From positions 1-64,000 of the forward strand of contig JAUVXF010000006.1 of NCBI GenBank assembly GCA_030603695.1: 64,000 nt of DNA, written 5' to 3'. The position numbers and the translations under genes are program-made. This document shows, piece after piece, positions 27,458 through 37,407 of this stretch. The notes under the pieces are model-generated. The model searched no databases. It saw only the letters and a program-made list of their open reading frames with translations, and was not told the DNA's origin. Origin of the DNA: Natronohydrobacter sp. GTDB lineage: Bacteria; Pseudomonadota; Alphaproteobacteria; Rhodobacterales; Rhodobacteraceae. The number at the start of each line of letters is the position of its first letter. Position 1 is the first letter of the stretch.

Positions 27458-28168
27458 TTAGGCCCAAGCCGCGCGCAAATCCACGCCAAGGCGCGCGCCG
27501 AGATCATCCGCCACGCCCTCCAACCCTGCCCAATCCGCCGCGCGCGCGGCGAATAATGTGGCCTGAGAGCACAAAACAGGCGCATCGCGCAGGATTTTCA
27601 GGTGGTTGGCGCGCAATGTCTCGCCTGTGGATGTGATATCGGCAATCGCCTCTGCCGTCAGGTTTTTGACGGTGCCTTCGGTCGCGCCCTGACTATCGAC
27701 AAGCTGATAATCCGCCACCCCATGCGCGCGCAGATAGTCGCGCACAAGGCGGTGATATTTCGTGGCAATGCGCAGCCGGAACCCGTGCTGCGCCCGAAAC
27801 GCGGCGGCGGCGGCATCCAGATCATCCAGCGTTTCCACATCCACCCAGGCCTTGGGCACGGCCACGATCAGATCGGCATGGCCAAAGCCCATGGGGGCAA
27901 GCTCTGCCACCTGCGCGGCCCAATCGCCCAATTCCTCGCGCACAAGGTCTGTTCCTGTCACGCCCAGATGAATGCGCCCTGCCGCCAATTCGCGCGGGAT
28001 TTCGGCGGCAGACAGAAGCACCAGCTCCACCCCGTCTATCCCATCCACAGCGCCCGCATATTCGCGCGCCTCGCCCGTGCGTTTCAGGCTGATCCCGCGT
28101 TCGGAAAACCAGTCAAAGGTTTTCTCCATCAACCGCCCCTTAGAGGGCACGCCAAGCTTTATGCTCAT
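27458..28168 (-). CDS. hisG: ATP phosphoribosyltransferase catalytic subunit HisG (short form)
   Basis: 236 residues, the short HisG that needs HisZ as regulatory partner. It joins ATP and PRPP in the first step of histidine synthesis. LGVPSKGRLMEKTFDWF at the N-terminus, GVTGTDLVREE, and the PRPP loop region IADITSTGETLRANHLK are diagnostic. The C-terminal regulatory domain of long HisG is absent. The start overlaps hisZ as ATGA. Confidence 0.95.
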   Translation of the reverse strand: MSIKLGVPSKGRLMEKTFDWFSERGISLKRTGEAREYAGAVDGIDGVELVLLSAAEIPRELAAGRIHLGVTGTDLVREELGDWAAQVAELAPMGFGHADLIVAVPKAWVDVETLDDLDAAAAAFRAQHGFRLRIATKYHRLVRDYLRAHGVADYQLVDSQGATEGTVKNLTAEAIADITSTGETLRANHLKILRDAPVLCSQATLFAARAADWAGLEGVADDLGARLGVDLRAAWA

Positions 28169-29244
28169 CTCCCGCCCTCCAACTTGGCCAATAGTTCGGG
28201 CCGGATAACGCCCCCCACAGCCGGAATGGCGCGGCCCTGCCCCAAAACGGCTGTCAGCGCATCATAGCGCCCGCCTGTGGCCACGGGCGGCAAATCCTCG
28301 CGAGCACTGACAAAGCCAAAGACAAAACCATCATAATATTCCATCGTGGTGCGCCCGAAACTGGCCTCGAATGGCAGTGTATCGGGGTCAATCCCGGCCT
28401 TGGCCAAGGCACCAAGACGGGCCTCCAGCCGATCCAGCGCAGGGCCAATCGCGGGCCAGTCTTGCGCGCGCATCTGGGCCAAGGCAGCGCTTGCAGGGGC
28501 CGCCAGCGCCAGCAGCGCTTCCAGCCGGGCCACATCTTCGCGCGCAAGGGGCGGGGTTTCGGCATCGGCCAGCACACGGGCCACGCGGGCGGCGATTTCG
28601 CCCTCGCTGCGCAGGCCCACCATTTGCCCGGCCTCTTCCATCAGGCGCGCGGCGGGGGCGCGGCGCAACGTGGCAACCAGTTCCGCGCGGGCTGCGGCCA
28701 GCGGGCCATGCCCGCCCATCCGCTCCAGCAGCGCGCGAAAGCGGCGGGGCCGCCAGATATGGCGCAACAGTGCGGCCTTGCGCTCTGGGCTGGTCTGTAG
28801 CCCCGAGACAGCGGCTTTCAGAATGCCGATATCGCCTGTTACCGGGCGCAAACCATAGCCCCCCAGCAGCCGCGCAAACAGCGCAAATACTTCTGCATCG
28901 GCCTTGGCCGCATCATCGCGGGCAAACAGCTCATACCCCACTTGCAGATATTCCCGCGCCCGCGCCCCTGTCTGCTTGCGAAAGACAGGCCCGGCATAGC
29001 AATAGCGCGCAGGCTCTGCCCCGCCTGTCATATGGGCTTGCACCACAGGCACGGTAAAATCTGGCCGCAGCATCATTTCGCCCAAAACGGGATCATCGGT
29101 CACGAAAGCGCGCGCGCGAATATCCTCGCCATAAAGATCAAGCAGCGTTTCGGCAGGTTGCAAGATATCGGCCGCCACAGGCACAGCACCTGCCGCCTGC
29201 ATATCGGCCAGCAATGAGGCGGCAAGCCGCGCAGCCTGTGTCAT
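28165..29244 (-). CDS. hisZ: ATP phosphoribosyltransferase regulatory subunit HisZ
   Basis: 359 residues from the ATG at 29244, which overlaps the hisS stop. HisZ is a histidyl-tRNA synthetase-like protein without aminoacylation activity that activates and feedback-regulates short HisG. The class II-like motif 2 region is [10 protein letters not shown], and the terminal motif is [24 protein letters not shown]. Coordinated expression with hisG and hisS is implied by 4-base overlaps on both sides. Confidence 0.92.
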   Translation of the reverse strand: MTQAARLAASLLADMQAAGAVPVAADILQPAETLLDLYGEDIRARAFVTDDPVLGEMMLRPDFTVPVVQAHMTGGAEPARYCYAGPVFRKQTGARAREYLQVGYELFARDDAAKADAEVFALFARLLGGYGLRPVTGDIGILKAAVSGLQTSPERKAALLRHIWRPRRFRALLERMGGHGPLAAARAELVATLRRAPAARLMEEAGQMVGLRSEGEIAARVARVLADAETPPLAREDVARLEALLALAAPASAALAQMRAQDWPAIGPALDRLEARLGALAKAGIDPDTLPFEASFGRTTMEYYDGFVFGFVSAREDLPPVATGGRYDALTAVLGQGRAIPAVGGVIRPELLAKLEGGR

Positions 29245-30881
29245 CCGTGCCGCCCCATGATGGCGCGCACGGTCTGCACCAGTTCGGCAAGCGGCACTTC
29301 CATTTGTGCGGGCTGGGCCTTCCATTCCTCAAGGCTGGCCTCTTGCGCCAGTTTCGCGCCCAAGATCAGGTCTTTCACCTGCACCACACCGCGCGCGGCC
29401 TCATCCTCTCCCTGAATGATGGCCACAGGGCTTTGGCGCTTGTCGGCATATTTCAGCTGGTTGCCAAAATTCTTGGGGTTGCCCAAATACATTTCCGCGC
29501 GAATACCCGCGACGCGCAGGGTGCTGACCATGCCCATATACTCGGCCATGCGGGTGCGATCCATGACTGTCACAACCACTGGCCCTTGCGCCTCTGCCGT
29601 GCCCCGGCCCTTGGCGGCAAGTGCTGCGAGCAGGCGATCCACCCCAATGCTCACCCCGGTTGCAGGCACGGCTTGGCCCGTAAACCGCTTGACCAGATCA
29701 TCATAGCGCCCGCCCCCCGCGACAGACCCAAACTGGCGCGGGCGGCCTTTTTCATCGGTGATTTCAAAGGTCAGCTCGGCCTCGAAAACCGGGCCAGTGT
29801 AATAGCCAAGCCCCCGCACCACCGAGGGGTCGATGATGATCCGGTCGGGGCCATAGCCTTGGGCCTCCAGCAAGGCGGCGATTTCTTCCAACTCTGCCAC
29901 GCCCTCCATACCGACTGTTGAGTCCTCAATCAGTTCTGAAAGGACTTGCAAGGTTATCTTTGTTCTGATCTCGGACGCTTGAGGATCGGTAGAAATTGGT
30001 TTGGTCGGTTCAGCATCTTCAGAAAAGACCGAATACAACGCTCTCGAAAGAGCACTGGTTCCTGGGGCACCTGATTGCGTGGCGTCGGACATCATCTCTG
30101 ACAGTCTACCGAGCACACTATTGTTTACAGTTACAAAGGCCAAGATTTTATCAATTTGAGCCACCCCCAGCCCCGCGCCCTTGGTAAAATCCCCCGACGC
30201 ATCCTTGCGCCCCTCGCCCAACAGCGCGCGCACACCGTCCACGCCCAAGCGATCCAGCTTGTCAATCGCGCGCAGCACGATCCCGCGTTCGGCCTCGAAG
30301 CGCGAAGGGTCAGCGGGGTCGAGTATCCCCGCAACCTCCATCACCCCATTCAGCACCTTGCGGTTATTCACGCGGATCACATAATCCCCGCGCGCAATGC
30401 CCACCTCTTCCAACGCATCCGACAACATGGCGCAAATCTCGGCATCCGCCGCCACAGAGGCCGCGCCCACTGTATCTGCATCACACTGATAAAACTGCCG
30501 AAACCGCCCCGGCCCCGGCTTTTCATTGCGCCAGACAGGCCCCATAGCATAGCGCCTGTAAGGGCTGGGCAGATCGTTGCGGTATTGCGCCGCCACCCGC
30601 GCCAAAGGGGCTGTCAGATCATAGCGCAGCGCCAGCCAATCGCCATCTTCCTCCCATGCGAAAACGCCCTCATTGGGCCTGTCCACATCGGGCAAAAACT
30701 TTCCCAGCGCCTCGACAGTTTCCACAGCCGAAGTTTCCAGCGCGTCAAACCCGTAGCGGTGATACACAGCCGCGATCTTGTCCAGCATGGCCTTGCGCGC
30801 GCCAACCTCATGGCCAAAATAATCGCGAAAGCCCTTTGGTGTTTCGGCCTTGGGGCGTCTTTGGCCCTTGTCTTTCGCCAT
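29241..30881 (-). CDS. hisS: Histidyl-tRNA synthetase
   Basis: 546 residues from the ATG at 30881, with AAGGAGAG upstream. Class II motif 1, motif 2 ([20 protein letters not shown]) and motif 3 ([15 protein letters not shown]) and the HisA region [14 protein letters not shown] are intact. The middle part between about residues 237 and 325 (roughly 29910-30160) is unusual: its codons are much poorer in G+C than the flanks, and it includes an extra segment, about 40 residues longer than I expect for alphaproteobacterial HisRS. The frame is kept, so the enzyme is probably functional. Confidence 0.93.
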   Translation of the reverse strand: MAKDKGQRRPKAETPKGFRDYFGHEVGARKAMLDKIAAVYHRYGFDALETSAVETVEALGKFLPDVDRPNEGVFAWEEDGDWLALRYDLTAPLARVAAQYRNDLPSPYRRYAMGPVWRNEKPGPGRFRQFYQCDADTVGAASVAADAEICAMLSDALEEVGIARGDYVIRVNNRKVLNGVMEVAGILDPADPSRFEAERGIVLRAIDKLDRLGVDGVRALLGEGRKDASGDFTKGAGLGVAQIDKILAFVTVNNSVLGRLSEMMSDATQSGAPGTSALSRALYSVFSEDAEPTKPISTDPQASEIRTKITLQVLSELIEDSTVGMEGVAELEEIAALLEAQGYGPDRIIIDPSVVRGLGYYTGPVFEAELTFEITDEKGRPRQFGSVAGGGRYDDLVKRFTGQAVPATGVSIGVDRLLAALAAKGRGTAEAQGPVVVTVMDRTRMAEYMGMVSTLRVAGIRAEMYLGNPKNFGNQLKYADKRQSPVAIIQGEDEAARGVVQVKDLILGAKLAQEASLEEWKAQPAQMEVPLAELVQTVRAIMGRHG

Positions 30882-31024
30882 CGCGGCACTCTCCTTGGCA
30901 TGGTGCGGCCCCCGCTTAGCCCAAGGCTGCGCGCGGGGCAAGTCTGCTCACACCTGCGCTATCGCACAACCAATGTTACCCGCAGCATATTGCGGCGCAG
31001 TCACCGCCAGCCACCAGATGCAGC

Positions 31025-31033
31025 TTATCCACA
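31025..31033 (+). promoter_or_regulatory. Perfect DnaA box upstream of dnaB
   Basis: TTATCCACA, the consensus 9-mer for DnaA binding, lies 88 bases before the dnaB start in the gap between divergent hisS and dnaB. A second, poorer match (ttcccaca) follows at about 31037. A single perfect box suggests possible DnaA control of dnaB rather than an origin. Confidence 0.5.
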
Positions 31034-31120
31034 GCTTTCCCACAGCAATATACAATTTGCCCACACCCCCCGATTCCTGCTACCCTGCCGCAAAACACAG
31101 GCAGAACAGATGGGCAGCGC

Positions 31121-32602
31121 ATGAACGAGATTACGGCAATCCGCTCTCAAGATAACGGCGCAGAAGCCGGGCTTCCCCATAACATAGAGGCAGAACAACA
31201 GCTTCTGGGCGCAATCCTTGTCAATAACGATGTCTATGACCGCATCTCCTCGCTGGTGAAACCAGAGCATTTCTTCGATCCCGTCCATCAGCGGATTTTC
31301 GAAATCGCCAGCGCGCGCATCCGCAAAAATGCGCTTGCCTCTCCGGTCACGCTCAAGGCCTTCATGGAAGAAGATACTGGGCTGAAAGAACTGGGCGGCC
31401 CGGCCTATCTGGTGCGCATCGCCGCTGCCGCGATTTCTGCCTATGCCGCGCGCGATTACGCCCAGATGATCTATGAATTCGCCGTGCGGCGCGATCTGAT
31501 CCGGCTGGGGCAGGATATTTCGGCCCGCGCGGCGCTGATGGATGTCAGCTCCGAACCGAAAGAACAGATCATAGAGGCCGAACAACGCCTCTATAAACTG
31601 GCCGAACAGGGCGTGGCAGAGCGCGGCTTTCAAAGCTTTCTCAAGGCCGTGACAGATGCGGTGAACATGGCCAATGCCGCCTATCAGCGCGATGGCGGGC
31701 TTGCGGGCATTTCAACCGGGCTGATTGATCTGGATAAAAAACTGGGCGGGCTGCACCCCTCGGATCTGATCATCCTTGCCGGGCGCCCCTCCATGGGCAA
31801 AACCTCGCTCGCCACAAATATCGCCTTCAACATCGCCAAAGCCTATAAGCGCGGGCAAAAGCATGATGGCTCCGAGGGCGCGGTAAATGGCGGCGTGGTC
31901 GGGTTCTACAGCCTGGAGATGAGCGCCGAACAACTTGCCGCGCGGATATTGTCAGAGGCCGCCGAAGTGCCCAGCGAACAAATCCGCCGCGGCGATATGA
32001 CAGAGGCCGAATTCCGCCGCTTCGTGGAAGCGGCCAAGGCGCTGGAATCCTGCCCGCTTTATATAGATGATACCCCTGCCCTGCCCATCAGCCAGGTGGC
32101 GGCGCGCGCGCGCCGGCTCAAACGCACCCATGGGCTGGATGTGCTGATGGTGGACTATCTGCAACTTCTGCGCGGAACCTCCAAAGAAAGCCGGGTGCAG
32201 GAAGTCTCGGAAATCACCCAAGGGCTAAAAGCCATCGCCAAGGAATTGAATATTCCTGTCATCGCGCTCTCGCAGCTCTCGCGGCAGGTGGAATCGCGCG
32301 AAGACAAACGCCCCCAACTCTCCGATCTGCGCGAATCCGGCTCGATCGAACAAGATGCCGATGTGGTCATGTTCGTCTATCGGGATGAATATTACCGCGA
32401 ACGCGAAAAACCCTCCGAAGATGATCTGGATAAAATGGCCGCCTGGCAGGCCAAAATGGAATCCGTGCATGGCAAGGCAGAGGTGATCATCGGCAAACAG
32501 CGCCACGGGCCAATCGGCACAGTCGAACTCAGCTTTGAAGGGCGCTTCACCCGCTTTGGCAATCTGGTCAAACCCTGGCAACAAGGCGATCAGGGGTTCT
32601 GA
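31121..32602 (+). CDS. dnaB: Replicative DNA helicase DnaB
   Basis: 493 residues. N-terminal DnaB domain (about 18-125), linker, and RecA-like helicase domain from about residue 190, with Walker A AGRPSMGKTSLA, H1a FYSLEMSAEQLAAR, Walker B LMVDYLQLLRG and the arginine-finger region SQLSRQVESREDKRPQLSDLRE. Unwinds DNA at the replication fork and recruits primase. No intein. It is monocistronic, with the two-hairpin element just past its stop, facing recR. Confidence 0.97.
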   Translation: MNEITAIRSQDNGAEAGLPHNIEAEQQLLGAILVNNDVYDRISSLVKPEHFFDPVHQRIFEIASARIRKNALASPVTLKAFMEEDTGLKELGGPAYLVRIAAAAISAYAARDYAQMIYEFAVRRDLIRLGQDISARAALMDVSSEPKEQIIEAEQRLYKLAEQGVAERGFQSFLKAVTDAVNMANAAYQRDGGLAGISTGLIDLDKKLGGLHPSDLIILAGRPSMGKTSLATNIAFNIAKAYKRGQKHDGSEGAVNGGVVGFYSLEMSAEQLAARILSEAAEVPSEQIRRGDMTEAEFRRFVEAAKALESCPLYIDDTPALPISQVAARARRLKRTHGLDVLMVDYLQLLRGTSKESRVQEVSEITQGLKAIAKELNIPVIALSQLSRQVESREDKRPQLSDLRESGSIEQDADVVMFVYRDEYYREREKPSEDDLDKMAAWQAKMESVHGKAEVIIGKQRHGPIGTVELSFEGRFTRFGNLVKPWQQGDQGF

Positions 32603-32669
32603 TACCCCCGCGCGCCCCAAAACACAGGCCAGCCCCCCCGAGCGCCCCAAAGGCCCACACCCCGGCAAC

Positions 32670-32730
32670 TTTCATCTTGGCAAAAATATCCCGGGGGGAA
32701 GGCCCAAAGGGCCGGGGGGCAGCGCCCCCA
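32670..32730 (-). repeat. Two-hairpin intergenic element, copy D (minus orientation)
   Basis: Read on the minus strand: hairpin 1 (715-720 with 724-729 in this 32xxx block: gggggc/gccccc), hairpin 2 at 32701-32713 (ggccc, loop ttt, gggcc) and the tail 'gggatatttttgccaagatgaaa' ending near 32670. Hairpin sequences differ from copies A-C but the plan is retained. It lies between the convergent ends of dnaB and recR and may terminate one or both. Confidence 0.8.
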
Positions 32731-32758
32731 TTCCCCTGCCCGCCACACAGCACAGCGC

Positions 32759-33358
32759 TCAGAATGCCTTGCGCGCCCGCAAGGCCGCGCCGATTGTGCC
32801 GTCGTCCAGATAATCCAGCTCGCCCCCCATCGGCACGCCCTGCGCCAGCGCTGTCACGGCCAGCCCCAGCCCCGATAGCGCATCTGCGATGTAATGCGCG
32901 GTTGTCTGGCCGTCCACGGTTGCGCCCAAAGCAAGGATCACTTCGCGCGTGCCCTCGGCCTCTACCCGCGCCACCAGATCGGGGATGCGCAAATCTTCCG
33001 GCCCCACGGCATCCAATGCCGACAGCGTGCCGCCCAGCACATGATAGCGGCCCTTGAACACCGCGCCGCGCTCCATTGCCCAAAGATCGGCCACATCCTC
33101 GACCACGCAAATCTCGCCTGTGGCGCGCTTGGGGTCGGCGCATATCTCGCATAGTGGCAGGGTAGAGATATTGCCACAGCAAGCGCAGGTCTGGGCCGAT
33201 TGCGCCACGCGTTCCAGCGCGGCCAAGAGCGGGCGCAGCGCCATGTCGCGGCGCTGGATCAGATGCAGCACCGCGCGCCGGGCCGAACGCGGGCCAAGCC
33301 CCGGCAGGCGCGCCAGCTGGGTGATCAACGTCTCGATCTCATTGGGCGCGTGATCCAA
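32759..33358 (-). CDS. recR: Recombination protein RecR
   Basis: 199 residues. The zinc finger [16 protein letters not shown] spans about residues 57-72 and the Toprim motif [16 protein letters not shown] follows. RecR works with RecO and RecF to load RecA at gaps. Translation must start at TTG (33358): the usual N-terminus ([18 protein letters not shown]) begins right after it, and GAGGTGATC inside the end of ybaB serves as ribosome site. It is last in dnaX-ybaB-recR. Confidence 0.95.
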   Translation of the reverse strand: MDHAPNEIETLITQLARLPGLGPRSARRAVLHLIQRRDMALRPLLAALERVAQSAQTCACCGNISTLPLCEICADPKRATGEICVVEDVADLWAMERGAVFKGRYHVLGGTLSALDAVGPEDLRIPDLVARVEAEGTREVILALGATVDGQTTAHYIADALSGLGLAVTALAQGVPMGGELDYLDDGTIGAALRARKAF

Positions 33359-33369
33359 GGACGATCACC

Positions 33370-33714
33370 TCACATCGGGGGCATCATGCCGGGCGGCAGG
33401 CCCATGGCTTCGGCCAGCCGTGCCATTTCCTCGCGCGAGCGTGCTTCGGCCTTGGCCTGTGCATCCTTGATCGCGGCGAGGATCAGGTCTTCCACCACTT
33501 CCTTGTCATCGGCATTGAAGATTGACGGGTCTATCTCCAGCCCTGTCAATTCCCCCTTTGCCGTGGCGGTTGCCTTCACCAGCCCTGCGCCGGATTCGCC
33601 TATGACGGTAATCGCCTTCAGATCGTCCTGAAGCTGGGCCATTTTGCCCTGAATATCCTGCGCAGCTTTCATCATCTTGGCCATATCGGCCATGCCACCC
33701 AAACCTTTCAGCAT
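33370..33714 (-). CDS. ybaB: YbaB/EbfC-family nucleoid-associated protein
   Basis: 114 residues. Typical methionine-rich N-terminus (GGMADMAKMMKAAQDIQGKM), coiled helix, and LEIDPSIFNADDKEVVEDLILAAIKDA core. The protein forms homodimers that bind DNA. It lies between dnaX and recR, the conserved order in many bacteria. Start supported by AGGGGAGAG upstream. Confidence 0.93.
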   Translation of the reverse strand: MLKGLGGMADMAKMMKAAQDIQGKMAQLQDDLKAITVIGESGAGLVKATATAKGELTGLEIDPSIFNADDKEVVEDLILAAIKDAQAKAEARSREEMARLAEAMGLPPGMMPPM

Positions 33715-33738
33715 ATCGCTCTCCCCTTATCCTGTAGC

Positions 33739-35496
33739 CTACATATCCTCGAACGGATCCCAATCCGGCCCGAGGGTTTCGTCCATTTCCGGCAAGGCCT
33801 CTTGCGCGGCAATCTCTTCTGCCCGGCCAAGATCGCGGATTTCGGCAATTTTGGCTCCGGGAAAGGCTGCGAACACAGCCGCGACAAGCGGGTTTTCCAA
33901 AGCCGCATCGGCCTTGGCAGCATGGTCTTGCACGCGGGTTTCCGCCAGCGTGGCCCCCCCGCCCTGCGCGGTGACAGACACGCCCCAGCGCGCCCCTGTC
34001 CAGCCCTGCAACTTCGCGCCCAAGCGCTGCGCCAGATCAGGCGCGGCGGTGTCCGTTGGCTGAAACTCTATCCGGCCGGGGCTGTATTTCACCAGCCGCA
34101 GCGTGGTTTCCACTTCCAGCAGCAACGCCATATCGCGCTTGTCGCGGATCAAGGCCACCACTGCGGCAAAATCGGGATAGTGCGACAGCGCCGGGGCGGC
34201 GCTGGCAAGGGCGGCCTGCGGGCCGCCACCTCCGCCACCGCCGCCGCGTGAGGGCAGGCCCTGCGCCACAGGCGCAGGCGCAGCGGGGCTACGGCTGGCA
34301 GTAGCACCACCGCCGCCACCCCCGGCAGGCGGGGTCGCATCATGCCATTTGCGCAAAATCTCTTCCGGGCTGGGCAGATCGGCCACATGGGTTAGCCGGA
34401 TGATGGCCATTTCGGCGGCCATCATGGCATTGGGGGCCTGCGCCACCTCTTCCAGCGCCTTCAGCAGCATTTGCCAGGCCCGCGTCAGCACCCGCATGGG
34501 CAGATTGGCGGCCATCTGCGCGCCCCTGTCGCGCTCATCGGGCGAGATGGTGGGGTCATTTCCCGCCTCTGGCGTGATCTTGGTCACGCTTAGCCAATGC
34601 GTAATTTCGGCCAGATCGCGCAGCACGGCCATGGGATCGGCCCCATCGGCATATTGCGCGGCCAGTTCTTCCAGCGCCGCGGCCGCATTGCCGCGCATGA
34701 TGTGATCGAACAAATCCAGCACCCGCGCGCGATCGGCCAACCCCAGCATGGCGCGCACCTGATCGGCGCTGGTTTCGCCCGCGCCATGGCTGATGGCCTG
34801 ATCCAGCAGCGACATGGCATCGCGCACCGATCCTTCCGCCGCGCGGGTAATCAGCGCCAGCGCATCTTGCGCCACCTGCCCGCCTTCGGCCTGCGCCACC
34901 TTTTGCAGATGCGCAATCATCACTTCGGGTTCAATCCGGCGCAGATCGAACCGCTGGCAGCGCGACAGCACTGTGACAGGCACTTTGCGTATCTCGGTTG
35001 TGGCAAAGATGAATTTCACATGCGCGGGCGGTTCTTCCAGCGTTTTCAGCAACGCATTGAACGCGTTGTTGGACAGCATATGCACTTCGTCGATGATATA
35101 TATCTTATACCGGGCAGAGGCCGCGCGGTAAGCAACAGAGGCGATAATCTCGCGGATATCATCCACACCCGTGCGCGAGGCCGCGTCCATTTCCAGCACA
35201 TCGACATGGCGGCCATCGGTAATGGCGCGGCAATGCTCGCATTGCCCGCAAGGCTCTGTGGTGGGGCCGCCCTGCCCGTCGGGGCCAATGCAATTCAGCC
35301 CTTTGGCAATGATCCGGGCTGTGGTGGTTTTACCTGTGCCGCGAATGCCTGTCATGATGAAAGCGTGGTGAATGCGATCTGCGGCAAAGGCATTGCGCAG
35401 CGTGCGCACCATCGCATCTTGGCCGATAAGATCGGCAAAGCTTTCGGGGCGATATTTGCGCGCCAAAACCTGATAGGGGGTTTGTGTCTCGCTCAT
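33739..35496 (-). CDS. dnaX: DNA polymerase III subunit gamma/tau
   Basis: 585 residues. The clamp-loader ATPase carries Walker A GIRGTGKTTTARIIA, a zinc module with CGQCEHC, Walker B IYIIDEVHMLSNNAFNALLK and sensor SRCQRFDLRRI. A glycine-rich linker (about residues 395-425) separates it from a C-terminal tau-like domain that contacts polymerase and helicase. I see no A-rich slippery sequence for the E. coli-type gamma frameshift. It is the first gene of dnaX-ybaB-recR. Confidence 0.95.
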   Translation of the reverse strand: MSETQTPYQVLARKYRPESFADLIGQDAMVRTLRNAFAADRIHHAFIMTGIRGTGKTTTARIIAKGLNCIGPDGQGGPTTEPCGQCEHCRAITDGRHVDVLEMDAASRTGVDDIREIIASVAYRAASARYKIYIIDEVHMLSNNAFNALLKTLEEPPAHVKFIFATTEIRKVPVTVLSRCQRFDLRRIEPEVMIAHLQKVAQAEGGQVAQDALALITRAAEGSVRDAMSLLDQAISHGAGETSADQVRAMLGLADRARVLDLFDHIMRGNAAAALEELAAQYADGADPMAVLRDLAEITHWLSVTKITPEAGNDPTISPDERDRGAQMAANLPMRVLTRAWQMLLKALEEVAQAPNAMMAAEMAIIRLTHVADLPSPEEILRKWHDATPPAGGGGGGATASRSPAAPAPVAQGLPSRGGGGGGGGPQAALASAAPALSHYPDFAAVVALIRDKRDMALLLEVETTLRLVKYSPGRIEFQPTDTAAPDLAQRLGAKLQGWTGARWGVSVTAQGGGATLAETRVQDHAAKADAALENPLVAAVFAAFPGAKIAEIRDLGRAEEIAAQEALPEMDETLGPDWDPFEDM

Positions 35497-35582
35497 GCGC
35501 TTCTTGTCTCTGGCCTTATGCCTGTTTGTGCTACCCTAGCGCGGGGCGGGGCAGATGGAAACGGGGTTTTGCACCTATCCCG

Positions 35583-36428
35583 CTATGCGCCGCCGCAAAC
35601 AGGCCCGCAGCTGTCATGCCCGCAGCTGCCTGCGCGCGGGGGCCAGATACCCTTGCCCTGCAAAAAGCCCGTCAGCGCGGCGGCATAGGCTTCGGGCTGC
35701 TCGATCTGCGGCAAATGGCCTGCCCCGCGCAACAATGCAAAATCCGCCCCCGGAACCAGTTCCACCGTTTCGCGCACCAGATCGGGCGGGGTAGAGCCAT
35801 CGCGATCCCCTGCTATACCCAGCACAGGCAGGCGCAAATTGGCCGTTGTGGTGTAAAAATCCGTCCCCGCAATGGCGGCAGCCCCGCCAAGCCACCCCTC
35901 CAGCGGCGCGGTGACAAACATCTCGCGCCAGCGCGCAATCTCTGGGCTGGCGCGAAAGCGCGGCGAAAACCACCGCGCGAGAGAGGCATCGGCCAACGCC
36001 TCCAACCCGCCAGCGCGGGCAGCGCGGGCGCGGTCTTGCCAGATTTCCGCCGTGGCGATGCGCGCCGCCGTGTTGGACAGCACAAGCGCGCGGATCAGAT
36101 CGGGCCGTTTTACCGCCAGCCCCTGCGCCACCATGCCGCCAAACGACAGGCCCACAAAAACGCAAGGCCCGATCCCCAGATGATCCAACAGCCGTTCAGT
36201 ATCGCGCACCAGAACGCCCATTGTATAGGGCGCGGGCGTCACATCAGAACGCCCATGCCCGCGCCTGTCATAGCGCAGAATGCGCCATTCCGGCGGCAGA
36301 TGGGGCAAAAGCGGCTCCCATATCTGCAAATCCGTGCCCAAACCGTTGGAAAACACCACAGGCAGGCCCGCTTCCGGCCCCTCCAGCACATAATGCAGGC
36401 GGATATCGCCCAGATCAGCCATCGGCAT
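35583..36428 (-). CDS. 3-oxoadipate enol-lactonase-like alpha/beta hydrolase
   Basis: 281 residues from the ATG at 36428 (GGGG 6-9 bases upstream; a second ATG at 36422 is possible). The nucleophile elbow is VFVGLSFGGMVAQ, the oxyanion region FSNGLGTDLQIWEPL, the acid region AGDRDGSTPP and catalytic His in RGAGHLPQIEQPEAY. Sequence closest to PcaD, which opens 3-oxoadipate enol-lactone in protocatechuate breakdown, but no other pca gene is nearby, so substrate is uncertain. Its C-terminus is Cys/Gly-rich and unusual. Overlaps the upstream dehydratase gene by 14 bases. Confidence 0.75.
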   Translation of the reverse strand: MPMADLGDIRLHYVLEGPEAGLPVVFSNGLGTDLQIWEPLLPHLPPEWRILRYDRRGHGRSDVTPAPYTMGVLVRDTERLLDHLGIGPCVFVGLSFGGMVAQGLAVKRPDLIRALVLSNTAARIATAEIWQDRARAARAGGLEALADASLARWFSPRFRASPEIARWREMFVTAPLEGWLGGAAAIAGTDFYTTTANLRLPVLGIAGDRDGSTPPDLVRETVELVPGADFALLRGAGHLPQIEQPEAYAAALTGFLQGKGIWPPRAGSCGHDSCGPVCGGA

Positions 36429-37407
36429 GGCTGGCCCCTTCTTCCAAGGCGCGCAAGAACACTGCCCGATCCACATTCCCGCCAGAGGCCGTAACGATCA
36501 CCGCATCGCCCGCGATTTTGTCGGGGTGGAACAGCGCCGCCGCCAAGGCCACCGCGCCCCCCGGTTCCAACACCAGTTTCAGCCGCTCATGCGCCAGCGC
36601 CATGGCGCGCAGCGCCTGCGCATCACTTACCACCAGCCCCGGCCCGCACAGCCGCTGCAAAATGGGCCATGTCAGCCGCCCCGGCGCGGGCGTGACAATC
36701 GCATCACACAGGCCAGAGCGCGCGGGATGGGTGACAACCGCACCACTGGCCAGCGATTTGGCCACATCGTCAAAGCCTTCGGGTTCCACAGTGCGCACGC
36801 GCATATCGGGGGCCTCTGCTTCCAGCGCTAGGGCGATGCCGGATGTCAGCCCGCCCCCGCCGCAACAGACCAGCACCTCTGCCCTGCGGATACCTTCGGC
36901 CCGCGCCTGCTGTGCGATTTCCAGCCCGGTGCTGCCCTGCCCCGCAATCACTTGCGGATGATCAAAGGGTTGGATCAGTTCCAACCCGCGCGCGGCGGCC
37001 AGTTCGGCACCCAAGGCATCCCGATCCTCTGTTGCGCGGTCATAAAGCACCACCTCGGCCCCAAGGGCGCGGGTATTGGCAATCTTTATCGCGGGGGCAT
37101 CGCGCGGCATGATGATCACGGCAGGCAGGCCGCGCAAGCCCGCCGCATAGGCCACGCCCTGCGCATGATTGCCCGATGAAAACGCAATCACCCCGCGCGC
37201 GCCCTCTGGCAAGGCGGTAATGGCCGACCACGCCCCCCGAAACTTGAAACTTCCGGTATGTTGCAGGCATTCCGCCTTCACAAAAACAGACCGCCCCGCG
37301 ATTTTATCCAGAAACGGGGATGACAGCAGCGGCGTGCGCCGCGCGTGCCCCTCCAGCCGCGCCGCACTGGCGCGGATCATGGCGATATCAACAGCCTCAA
37401 GGCTCAT
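36415..37407 (-). CDS. Threonine/serine dehydratase, PLP-dependent
   Basis: 330 residues from the ATG at 37407, overlapping the previous gene's stop as ATGA. The PLP-lysine context is HTGSFKFRGAW, the phosphate loop CGGGGLTSG, and SSGNHAQGVAYAA and VEPEGFDDVAKSL match the biodegradative-type TdcB/serine racemase group. No ACT domain is present, unlike IlvA. It converts threonine or serine to the 2-oxo acid and ammonia; hydroxyaspartate ammonia-lyase is an alternative. Confidence 0.88.
   Translation of the reverse strand: MSLEAVDIAMIRASAARLEGHARRTPLLSSPFLDKIAGRSVFVKAECLQHTGSFKFRGAWSAITALPEGARGVIAFSSGNHAQGVAYAAGLRGLPAVIIMPRDAPAIKIANTRALGAEVVLYDRATEDRDALGAELAAARGLELIQPFDHPQVIAGQGSTGLEIAQQARAEGIRRAEVLVCCGGGGLTSGIALALEAEAPDMRVRTVEPEGFDDVAKSLASGAVVTHPARSGLCDAIVTPAPGRLTWPILQRLCGPGLVVSDAQALRAMALAHERLKLVLEPGGAVALAAALFHPDKIAGDAVIVTASGGNVDRAVFLRALEEGASHADG

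Noticed and set aside
34220-34320. Programmed frameshift or repeat expansion in the dnaX glycine linker
   Set aside because: The stretch is a plain glycine-rich linker without an A-rich slippery site or following structure that I can see.
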